Assembly: GCA_001931875.2 (NCBI GenBank)
Contig: MSJH02000041.1
Coordinates: 1-32,105 of the forward strand
Origin: Byssochlamys sp. IMV 00236
Lineage: Eukaryota; Ascomycota; Eurotiomycetes; Eurotiales; Thermoascaceae
Direction: 5' to 3'
DNA: 32,105 bases
Position numbers and translations under genes: made by a program. Every line of letters begins with the position of its first letter. Within the stretch, counting starts at the first letter, position 1. A model generated the notes under the pieces. It searched no databases. It was not told the DNA's origin and saw nothing but the letters and a program-made list of their open reading frames with translations. Shown here piece by piece: positions 1 to 8,238 of the stretch.

Positions 1-647
1 ATGGTTCTAGTCATCTTGGGTTTGAAAGCTAGTGATAATGTGGCCTTCTGGACTTATGGAAAGAAAAAAGAAGAAAAAATCTCTCTGCTTGGCTATCAAA
101 ACAAAGGTCTCTACTTGCTCTCTTAACTTTGCTATCAAAACAAAAATCTCTACTTATTCAAAGCTCTCTCTCTCTCTTTGGAAACCAAACTATTGTTTAC
201 TTTAATAAAAACTTCATTTTGATACTCCTACACTTTGACTTTTTGCTCTCTAATCTTAATAAAATATATCCACTTGACGCACTTTTCTTTGTCTATGGTA
301 ATCCAAGGAAACAACAGTTTAATGATTTCTTCATATGCATAATTATGAAGTAGTTCGAGGTAATGGTCGCTATATAACCTCATATAGGTAGTTCTTATTA
401 GTGACATGCCATATATTAATGTTAGTCTGTGCTATACAAACTTATAAGCGTTCTTTTAGGCTCTCAAATTCACGTCCATGTATCGTCTTTGAGTATTATG
501 TCATCGAATTCTTTTCATTGACGGAACGTATTCCTTGTATAATATATCTTCACCTAAATGTGTTGACGATCTATTGAGACTACGAAAATAAAAGGGCTCC
601 TTCTGTATCTTCACTACTAAAAGATAGGCTCTTCTTGCTCTATATTT
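1..647. other. gene-poor flank at window start
   Basis: AT-rich sequence with a CT-rich microsatellite near 165-178 and no ORF I can support. The only open stretches are short, hydrophobic and low complexity. An open frame runs from base 1 to a TAA near 124 (about 41 codons) and could be the end of a gene lying outside the window, but nothing in it is recognisable. Confidence 0.4.
92..156. repeat. short direct repeat pair, about 26 bp, 39 bp apart
   Basis: Two near-identical 26 bp stretches, 92-117 and 131-156, both begin GCTATCAAAACAAA and share TCTCTACTT, differing at three positions. They are spaced 39 bp start to start. There is no evidence for function; this may be local slippage or part of an older repeat at the window edge. 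Confidence 0.6.
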
Positions 648-962
648 TCATATTTGACACATCACCTTACAGAATTGAAGAGTGGGTCTTAGAATCAGCC
701 CGCATACTACCAGCGGGCGAGATACCGGCTGAGAAAATAACAGCACTAGTCTTGTCGAATGCGAGTTGGTGTTGAACATTTTCGTTGTTGTGTGATGTGT
801 GCTGGTGTTTGACAAGGAACTGACCTCTGGACGCAAACTCCTTCTGTAAAACTGGAATTTTCCAGCTTTGGGATCAACCTGGTCAACAAGATAGGACTGT
901 AGTTCGGTAAGCTGGTATTGTAGGGCTTTTATAATATGACTGAAGGAGTCAAAGCGGTCAGA
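648..962 (-). pseudogene. decayed coding fragment, unrecognised
   Basis: The minus strand is stop-free for 104 codons from 962 to the stop at 648, but the only in-frame ATGs are internal. The first half has ordinary soluble-protein composition (for example LQYQLTELQSYLVDQVDP and KFQFYRRSLRPEV). In the second half a different frame looks more protein-like, from about 804 to a TAA at 667-669 (FDKTSAVIFSAGISPAGS). A single frameshift near 800-810 would join the two. There is an in-frame TAA directly upstream at 963-965, and another frame upstream of it also looks coding. I infer a decaying gene or retroelement fragment. The family is unknown and confidence is low. Confidence 0.28.
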
Positions 963-965
963 TTA

Positions 966-1455
966 ACCAGATTTAAGTTGTTGGCTGAGGCATTTTTTTA
1001 AGTATGCTCTTTTTTATTGGCATTCGAAAGGGCCCAAGAGAGAAAAGAAAAAAACAGAAGAGTTTTAAGATAACCTTGATCAATCATGCAGTCGCTTTTC
1101 AAGAGCTTGAGTTACAACAAGATTATAAGCTTCATTTTAAACAACTATGACAAAATAGGATGCATTTGTGAAAAGCTTTGTATGAACACTATATTGATTA
1201 TATTGCTAACAAAATGGGTATACTTTGTTGAATCATTTTATTTTCTTGGTTCGCTAACTAGAAGCTCAGGAAACACTTTTGAAAGTACAAGGTCCACCAG
1301 CAGATACATCAGATGCTTGTTAGTCTTTTTGTTTTGAAGTGGTTCAAGGGTATCATGTATATGAGATTGAAGTTGGTTCAGGTCACTAGTTTCAAATAAA
1401 ATAGAACTAACACGATCTATGAACGATGTTAGTTTAAATGATAAAGAAAAAAAGC
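966..1455. other. intergenic, nothing supported
   Basis: The stretch between the decayed fragment and the stop codon of the PXA-domain gene holds one short ORF (1086-1337, plus). It is lysine, leucine and isoleucine rich without recognisable motif. I see no RNA gene or repeat. Confidence 0.4.
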
Positions 1456-2971
1456 TTAATTTTTACGTGGTATGGCTACAGTCAGTAATCTCTCTGCCCG
1501 AACTCGCATCTGTTCTCGCTGAAGTGGGGTTGGTGGGTCTGCCTTTTGCATAAATTCACCATTTGGCCACAACATGTCAGTTCCAAGCCTTAGGTAGAAT
1601 ACAATATGATCCTCACTCAAGAGATGTAATACTGCTTGCTCCAAGAACCTATTAAAAATAAAGTATTTAGCAACCGTGTATTTTTATACTTGGCATTGTT
1701 ACTTGTCTATAAGCAATCCACCACCAAAGACACGAATGAGGGGCCAAAAGAACATGGCGAGCATCTGCCAGGCAAATTGCAATAAAGGTCTATCCTGTAT
1801 TTGACATGCTATATGCACAAACTCCATCACAGGCTCAATCAACCGTACTTGCCGTGTCTGCTTTTTATGCTGTGTGACCCTTTGGTATCTTTCCTGGGAA
1901 TGTGTAACCGTTGCGACAAGGTAGAGCCAAAACGACCGAATGGGAGCTAAAAACACTTGCAGGGTGATATAACCAAATGAAAACTGGCGGTGATCAGCAG
2001 CAGCAGAGCCCCCTTTGGGATCATCTGTATCTACTGTCACCTCTTGTCCTTGTAACCGTCGCTTCTCTTGCAGTTGCTGCATATGCTTTGTCAAGCTATC
2101 ATCTTCCTCTGGCTGATCGCTGATTGTCTTTGTTTGCTTTTGAAATGGTTGTCCATTTGTTAATGCACTAAAATAAGTTTCTGCAAATTTTCCGGATGAC
2201 TCAAGCTTGTCTAGCTCTGGTTCGAACGGTGCCAGTAACTATTGCCATTAGTAAATGTGAATCGGGGTTTATAGCAATGTTTTACCTTGCAGATGATCAT
2301 ATGAATCGTGTATGGATCAGTCAGGCTTTCGATCATATTGTACAAGATCAAGTTAGATAGAATTTCTCTTATCAATTGTCGTAAACAATCGCTCTGAAAG
2401 TCTTTTGGATCGAGCAAGATCCGCAAGATGGATTCAGTTAATAGTCGAAGATACTCTTGTTCGCGATGGTCTATAGGCTGTAGTGCAAAGTGAGGCTGCA
2501 TACCGTGAAAGAGGTCTGGCAATGAACTTGAACCGCTGCCATGATTCATATGTAATCGTCTTTTGGCTTCTCGATAGTCATGGTAATGTATGGTTAAAAG
2601 TTTTGGTAAATCTATCAATATCAATTCAGTCCAATCCACCTTTTTTTTTTTTGGGCGTGTTAAAAGTGAGATCAGCACAATAGCCATAATTATACCTCAT
2701 AACAGAGTCTCTTTTCTAACTTTTGGATGATCAAGACAAGTACTTTGATTAGTTCTGTTGTAAGATCTTGGTCATTTGTGATGAGTCTATACCAAGGGTG
2801 AATGAAGTCTCGTACAAGAAGTGCAAGATAGGTGTATAATTCGAGATCAACCGTCTTTGAGCTCGTAATATCTATTGGTGGACCTAGTCGTCTAGGATCT
2901 GTCTTGGGTAAAGTGAGTAATTCAGGAAAGAGTATTCTTAAATGAAGAGGACGTAAGGTTTTGTTGTTCAT
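1456..2971 (-). CDS. PXA-domain protein (sorting-nexin-associated, 452 aa)
   Basis: I assemble four exons on the minus strand: 2971-2696, 2639-2286, 2238-1703 and 1648-1456. All introns are GT-AG (56, 47 and 54 nt) and the total is exactly 453 codons. The N-terminal half matches the PX-associated (PXA) domain. It has an RxLFPxL start (about residues 12-17), then DLELYTYLALLVRDFIHPWY and, after the first intron, VDWTEL, HYHDYREAKRR and LRQLIREILSNLILYNMIESLTDP. PXA proteins such as Mdm1/SNX13/SNX14/SNX25 and fungal PXA-only proteins act at ER and endolysosomal membranes. No PX, RGS or hydrophobic anchor is seen, so this belongs to the short PXA-only class. The C-terminal part (QVFLAPIRSFWLYL onward) resembles the usual tail of that class. 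I chose ATG 2971 because the region upstream looks like an intron or leader with an in-frame acceptor-like TTTTCAG. Intron 1 is odd: a run of 12 A directly precedes its acceptor G. The domain call is firm, the exact start less so. Confidence 0.85.
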
Positions 2972-3091
2972 TTGTAAAGAGCTGAAAAATACAATGTCAG
3001 TTGATTCTGTTACAGTAACAAGCTGTGTCACATTATCACGTGTGCATTAATGGTTAGTAATAATGAACAACTCTGCCCAAAGTACCCCAAG

Positions 3092-3140
3092 ATATATATA
3101 TATATATATATATACATATATTTGTGTGTGTGTATGTGTA
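3092..3140. repeat. (AT)n followed by (TG)n microsatellite
   Basis: An uninterrupted AT dinucleotide run covers about 3092-3114 and is followed by TACATATATT and a TG-rich run to about 3140. It lies between the divergent PXA-domain and kinase genes. Length polymorphism is likely. Confidence 0.85.
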
Positions 3141-3418
3141 GTCATGATAGACTCACGAAAGGTTATCAATAGTCTCAAGTTGCCATCTTTACATTTCAAC
3201 GTATTTTGATACTACACCAATCCTGTATACACTTTGCAGCAGTTCAGTTAAAACCCTTTCAAGCATTCTTCGTTTGCTGTAGGGCAACAACTGTAGAGTT
3301 TACCGCGTTTTTGAGACTCAAGTCATTTTTATATTTCTTTCCCATTTCCCCTTTGTCTTTTTATTTTTCTTCTTCTTCTTCTTCTTTGTATTAGCCAACG
3401 AACATAGAACCACAAACT

Positions 3419-5216
3419 TTGCTTGAATCCGAGATGAATTGTTACTCTCTTGATGCGAAAGAGAAGCACATGATGGAGAAGAAGAAAGTTGATCCCAACC
3501 TGCAAATTATACACGCATTTGCAAAGAACAGTAGGAACAAAACAGGAACGCCAGGATCAAAGACAACAAATAAACGAAAGGAAGGCTCGTTTGAAAGTGA
3601 TACAGATGAATCATTTTCAGGTAAAGTTTACAGTATTTTTCTTACTGCTTATTGATATACCATTTTCTAATATCAGAGAGGCTCAAAAAGAAGCATCATC
3701 GAGCCGCATCAACTGTAGGCGATACAGATATGGAGTGTAATTTGATAATAGGAAAGGAAAGATCTATCAGGACGCCATTTACTTGTCAATATTGTGCTCA
3801 CTGCGTACCTAAAGAACTTTCAACTATTTCTTTCCTCAGCTTATCCAACATTGATGAATTAACTGATAAAATGACCGAATACTGTGACTCTGATATAGAC
3901 GAACGCGAAAGAAGCCTTTTTAGTCCATTATCTGATCTTTCACAACCATCAGATAGTCAAGAGATGAATGAAGACGACGATCATGAAGAAGAGGAACCGA
4001 GACGTGTTTTACGCCCAAAGAAACCGATTATATACAGGACAGAGACGCCATTTAAAGAACTTGGATTGTTTAGAAGAACGTGTACAAAGGAAAAGAAGAA
4101 ATTGCCAGAAACAAAGAACAACATAAAAGAGTCAAGTACAAAAAAGAATGATGAAGCAGATATTATCGAATATCCTGAAAAGTTGATTGGTGAATGCGGA
4201 AGGATTGATAAAAGTGATATTCAAGTGCATAATTGCTTGCTTGGAGAAGGACAAACGAGCCTCGTATATAAAGGAAAATATAAAAATTTGACCATTGCAT
4301 GTAAAACAGGTCGAATACAATGCTTAAAGGAGAATGAAAAGAAAGTCAAACGTGAACTTGAATTTTCTAATAAGCTATATACCTGTCGATTTACAAACAG
4401 ATACATCGGTTGGATATACTGTCATCCAAATGAAATAATGAACAAGGACACCATGAAGAAATATACTCGTTCCAAATTCAAGCCATCACCTACAATTTTT
4501 GTCATCCAACGACATTTCCCTAATAGAGATGGTAGAACTTACTTTCACAATAGAGGTAAAAATAAAGTAACAAAAGAGAACGTAACTTACTCTTTACTAG
4601 GAACAAACATACATCCATATGAGATACTTCAAATAGGCATCTGCTTATTTTCTGCTTTAGAAAATGCGCATGAACTTGGTATAGGCTTTGTCGATCTAAA
4701 ACTTGAAAACCTATTGGTAAATGTAGTATTGTATCAATCATCCGCTAAACTAATGCTTGTTTTTATAGATTGATTCAGCAGGATCTGCTTATCTTTCAGA
4801 TTTCGAGCAAGTATTCGATAGAACATAAAGTGTGTAAAACTAAACTTTTCTTCTATAGATCATGCATTGAATTCAATGGTCGTGAAAATGTGCATTTAAC
4901 TAAAGATATTAGCTGGACATATAGCGTGGCAGCACCAGAGATGATTGAATATGGTATCTTTTCTAAAGCATCGGATGTATTCATGGCCATGGTGATAATT
5001 GCAGAATTGACGTCGGTGAATAAATCAGATGAACTATTTGAAAAGAACGTTTTGCAGAGACAAAGTAGTGGACATGTTGCAGTTGTCACCAAATATATAC
5101 CAAGACGGTATAAACAATTTTACCCTTTATTAAGAGCAGGTTTAAAGAATGATGCAGCTCTAAGGCCGACAGCAAAGGATGTATTAGAGTGTTTATTAAA
5201 TATGAAGGCAGAATAA
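3419..5216 (+). CDS. protein kinase-like protein with DFE instead of DFG (545 aa)
   Basis: Four exons: 3419-3620, 3677-4716, 4769-4806 and 4859-5216 (546 codons in frame). The first 240 residues are charged and probably disordered, with an acidic run (DDDHEEEE). The kinase domain starts near residue 250. It has a glycine loop GEGQTSLVYKG (about 256), the presumed ATP lysine in IACK (about 276), the catalytic loop as GFVDLKLENLL (about 404; Asp and Lys present, HRD reduced to F-V-D), DFE at 425-427 where DFG is expected, and an APE motif at 452-454. The C-lobe ends with LRPTAKDVLECLL, the usual Arg-bearing helix. The substrate is unknown. The metal-binding Asp is kept but Gly is replaced by Glu, so activity is uncertain. 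Introns 1 and 2 are GT-AG. Intron 3 (4807-4858, 52 nt) only keeps frame as a GC-AG intron with donor GCAAGT. Family placement below kinase-like was not possible. The gene converges with the DUF962 gene. Confidence 0.75.
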
Positions 5217-5223
5217 TTTTAGT

Positions 5224-5749
5224 TTATAATAAACGCTTTCTTGTCACTATTTCAAACCACATCTTCCAATCGCATAAAAATGACCAAAGAGGATAACGGA
5301 AAGTAGCAGGTTTGCTATAAATGGATCAATGACCTTTTCTTTTTCATTATTTTTTATATTCTTACTTCTTTTCAAATACAAAATGTCCAATCCAAGCAAA
5401 AAAGTAGCCTATGTAAGAACAGTCAATATCACGTTTATATTTATAATTTTCTACTTTCAATATTTACCCTGCAAGATACCCGCAAGTAAAAATTTAGCCT
5501 TACGACGACGAGCAGCCAAATAAGCAAACACTAGACTGAGTGTTGTCCCTTTTTTTTTTTGGATGATGAGCTTATTTAAAAAGCAGTAATATATTATTTA
5601 TTACCAAGAAAATGCAGCCTTCTGTTTATCTTGTTACAATGTTCTCCGAGATAAAACGGATAAAACTCTTGAAGTGACTTGAAGCCATCTTGAGGTTCTG
5701 ATCTTCTCGAGTAATTAGGATTAGCTACTGTTCTTTTATTATCTGACAT
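5224..5749 (-). CDS. DUF962 / Mpo1-like small membrane protein (119 aa)
   Basis: Four short exons on the minus strand, 5749-5605, 5548-5468, 5408-5366 and 5314-5224, add to 120 codons in one frame. The product follows the DUF962 (Mpo1-like, Pfam PF06127) pattern: FKSLQEFYPFYLGEHCNKINRRLHFLGTT, then a hydrophobic segment (LSLVFAYLAARRR, FLLAGILQG), then YFFAWIGHFVFEK, KPATFRYPLWSFLCDWKMW and a basic tail ending RLL. The conserved His residues of RRLHF and GHF are present. Family members are ER membrane proteins; yeast Mpo1 acts in alpha-oxidation of 2-hydroxy fatty acids, but the substrate here is not shown. Introns are 56, 59 and 51 nt with GT-AG ends. The acceptor of intron 1 follows a run of 11 A. 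The stop lies 7 bp from the stop of the convergent kinase gene. Because no exon reaches 50 codons, ORF-based calling would miss it. Confidence 0.9.
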
Positions 5750-6035
5750 TGTAGAAGAGAAGAGAAAAAAGAGTATAAAAAATTATCAAACCTTGTATTA
5801 CTTGTGTGCCATCACGTGAACACTCTTCAAAACCATACTCATAGCTTTTTCTGATATTGACATTATTCTTGGAGTTACCACTCAGAACACAATTAATTCA
5901 AGAATATAAAGCGTAATACAACACCAAAGAACGACTAATAATAAAAGTCTAAAGTCAAAGTACGATAGATATGAATTTGACTTTTATCTTTCTTTGTCAT
6001 GGCATTAACTTCTCACGACATAACTCTGAGAATGA
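5750..6035. promoter_or_regulatory. presumed promoter region of the DUF962 gene
   Basis: Sequence upstream of the DUF962 start codon. It is AT-rich with no recognisable ORF. A CACGTG core (E-box-like, in ATCACGTGAA) lies near 5813-5818, about 65 bp upstream of the start. Assignment as promoter rests on position only. Confidence 0.3.
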
Positions 6036-6359
6036 ATGGAACATAGCAAAGAAATGATCGAAGAAATAGATATTGATGACTAGACTGATGACAAGCTTTT
6101 AAAGAAAAGAGCCCACAACTTTCATTGTCGAAATATATTCCTCAAATTATTCCAAAGTTTAAGTCGGAGAAGATCAACAATCTGTTTTCCTCCTCGGAGG
6201 AATATTTCCCTTTTAACCAAAGAAATTTACGGTTGCAAAGGGATTGTACGGCAGAAAGAACAAGGTCATCAAAAGGGGGCAATAGACTTTGAAGGGAAAA
6301 GTGTATCGTTTATTTTTCTATTAATTGCCTTCTTTGACATCTTCATTACTATTCTTTAA
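6036..6359 (+). pseudogene. possible coding remnant broken by a TAG
   Basis: From ATG 6036 the plus strand reads 15 acidic codons (HSKEMIEEIDIDD) to a TAG at 6081-6083. The same frame then stays open for 91 codons to a TAA at 6357-6359. The reading across the TAG is compositionally plausible: TDDKLLKKRAHNFH, a Phe/Leu/Arg-rich middle, then YGCKGIVRQKEQGHQKGAIDF. There is no ATG after the stop, so ORF callers would not list it. It overlaps the end of the SKT5-like gene by 39 bp. I cannot name a family. It may be a recently inactivated small gene or chance. Confidence 0.25.
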
Positions 6360-8120
6360 CATCTTTAAACATTCTGGATGGCCCAAGTGAGCCGCTCTTC
6401 GGAACCATTTCGATGATTTCTCGGCAGATTGCTTAACGCCAATGCCATTCTCATAAAAAATACCTAAACTGTAGTAAGCATCTGCAGCCACTGGTTTCAA
6501 CTGGGCTCTTTTAGCAAGTACAGCAGCCTTTCTTACCCACGTATATGCTGCCGAGTCAGACTGCGGTAGAGCTTTAGACTTGATCGAACCTGTCAAGTAC
6601 CATCCGGATAAAGCTAATGCGGCTTCTGCATAATTCTGTTTTGCAGCAAGTGTGTACCAATGTATAGACTGCGCTTCGTCTTCGACAACATGTGACCCTG
6701 TTTCATAGCATTCGCCTAATTTGAATTGACTGGGCGCATAGCCTAGATTAGCTGCATCATGCAGTAACTTGATAGCATACTGAGTGTCGGGAATTATACT
6801 TGTATCCTGGCATTCCTTGTTGAGATGTATGATGGCTAGCGCATGGAGTGCTTCTGGAAGTGCCATTTCGCTGTCGACTGTCATCGTATCACTCTGTGCT
6901 GCTGCTCTTTGTAGCCATATGATTGCATCACGTTTAATCACAGGTTGCCCGCAATAGCCTCGCATATAGATTACGCCTAGTTTGTACATACTGGGGACAT
7001 GCACTAAATGCGCAGCCTTCTTGTAAAATGTAACTGCACGTCCACCATCTCTTGCGGTACCTAATCCTAATTCGTAGCAAACACCAACACGGTATGTTGC
7101 TTCAGGGTGTCGCTGCTTTGATGCTTGTAAATACCAGGCAAACGCTTGCTCATGATTCATTGGCCACCCGAGAGCACCCATGCCATAACAACTTCCGAGT
7201 AAGAATTGTGCTTCGGCATCACCTGCTTGTCCTGCACTTTGACCAGACGTGGCTAATTGCTTCAAGATTTGCTTGGCCTCCTTCACCATGAGCTGGCCCA
7301 GGTTAGGATTGCTTTGAGAATGCTGTCTTAACGTTGTCATGATACCATCCAGGAGTTGACGACGTGCCGTACCAGGATTAGGAGTTGTAATGTTCATATC
7401 ATGAGGAACAACAATACTGTTTTCTGGATTCATCTTGGAAGCACATTGCAAAAGATGTAAACACAGTGCCAGCTGAGAACGCGAGTCACCGTTTGCCTTT
7501 TCTTGTTCGTATAAGGTATACATCTCTTCAATAGTCTTTGGTACAGGCCATTTTTGTTCGACATCAGATGCCGCTGCTTTGTAGGGATCTAAACTGTCTT
7601 TATTGCTGGTATTGTTACTGCTACTGGTATTCATACTACTACTACTGCTGCTGCCTGTAATACTCGGCCCGGATGATTCATGCTCTACTCTGAGTGTTCT
7701 TCCATTTACCTTATCAAAGTCAACGACAAACTCTGCGGCTTGTTCTATATCTTGCTCGGGTATGGATCCAAGCTTTATTGGATCTATCATTTGGTCGTCT
7801 TCAATGGTCGGATCCATTATGATAACTTGAGTTTCTAGTTTTGCTGTATCAGCCTGCTGGTTTAATTCGTACACCGTCAGAGGTTTAATAGGCGATGATG
7901 ATGTATGATCTGCAAGTGAATCGCTACTGCTACTATTTAAGCTGTTCACAGCTGTCTTATCTTTTCCTATTGATTCATTACTTTCTTCTTTCAAACATTT
8001 TCCTGCTTCATTAATAGATTTTTGAGTAGGATTGTCTTTAATGATGGTATGTTTTTCTTCTAATGCAGGCATGAATCGCTGTATGGGTGTCCAATAAGGC
8101 GTATCTACTGGAGATGACAT
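6321..8120 (-). CDS. SKT5: Skt5/Chs4-like Sel1-repeat protein, chitin synthase regulator (599 aa)
   Basis: Uninterrupted 600-codon frame. I start at ATG 8120 (MSSPVDTPYWTP) rather than the in-frame ATG at 8249, because the intervening 43 codons are Phe/Ser-rich, look like leader sequence and would run into the YME2 stop. The first 200 residues are Ser-rich and acidic. From about residue 255 there are tandem Sel1-type repeats typical of Skt5/Chs4: AQFLLGSCYGMGALGW, EATYRVGVCYELGLGTARD, SMYKLGVIYMRG, the IIPDTQYAIKLLHDAANLGY unit, SQFKLGECYETGSHVVEDEAQ, ALSGWYLTG and AYYSLGIFYENGIGV. In yeast this family activates and localises chitin synthase III at the bud neck and septum. The yeast C-terminal CaaX box is absent here; the protein ends EDVKEGN. 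The Skt5 subfamily call rests on the order and spacing of repeats and the IPD-YA-L motif. A more general Sel1 protein is the alternative. Confidence 0.8.
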   Translation of the reverse strand: MSSPVDTPYWTPIQRFMPALEEKHTIIKDNPTQKSINEAGKCLKEESNESIGKDKTAVNSLNSSSSDSLADHTSSSPIKPLTVYELNQQADTAKLETQVIIMDPTIEDDQMIDPIKLGSIPEQDIEQAAEFVVDFDKVNGRTLRVEHESSGPSITGSSSSSSMNTSSSNNTSNKDSLDPYKAAASDVEQKWPVPKTIEEMYTLYEQEKANGDSRSQLALCLHLLQCASKMNPENSIVVPHDMNITTPNPGTARRQLLDGIMTTLRQHSQSNPNLGQLMVKEAKQILKQLATSGQSAGQAGDAEAQFLLGSCYGMGALGWPMNHEQAFAWYLQASKQRHPEATYRVGVCYELGLGTARDGGRAVTFYKKAAHLVHVPSMYKLGVIYMRGYCGQPVIKRDAIIWLQRAAAQSDTMTVDSEMALPEALHALAIIHLNKECQDTSIIPDTQYAIKLLHDAANLGYAPSQFKLGECYETGSHVVEDEAQSIHWYTLAAKQNYAEAALALSGWYLTGSIKSKALPQSDSAAYTWVRKAAVLAKRAQLKPVAADAYYSLGIFYENGIGVKQSAEKSSKWFRRAAHLGHPECLKMLKNSNEDVKEGN

Positions 8121-8238
8121 GAAAATGGGTAAGCGAAAGAAATGCACAGAAAAGGTGACATTAAAAGAAGAAGAGAATGAGAAAATATACATCAAAAAAT
8201 TCTTTATTGAAAAAGTCTCCGTTTTGTTTTTGTTTTTT

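Noticed and set aside
5329..5523. Plus-strand ORF of 64 codons with a hydrophobic middle
   Set aside because: It is antisense to exons 2-4 of the DUF962 gene, whose spliced frame matches a known family along its full length.
6183..6212. Short inverted repeat TTCCTCC / GGAGGAA as a possible terminator
   Set aside because: A 7 bp stem with a 2 nt loop is too tight to form properly, and intrinsic terminators are not used for fungal mRNA genes.
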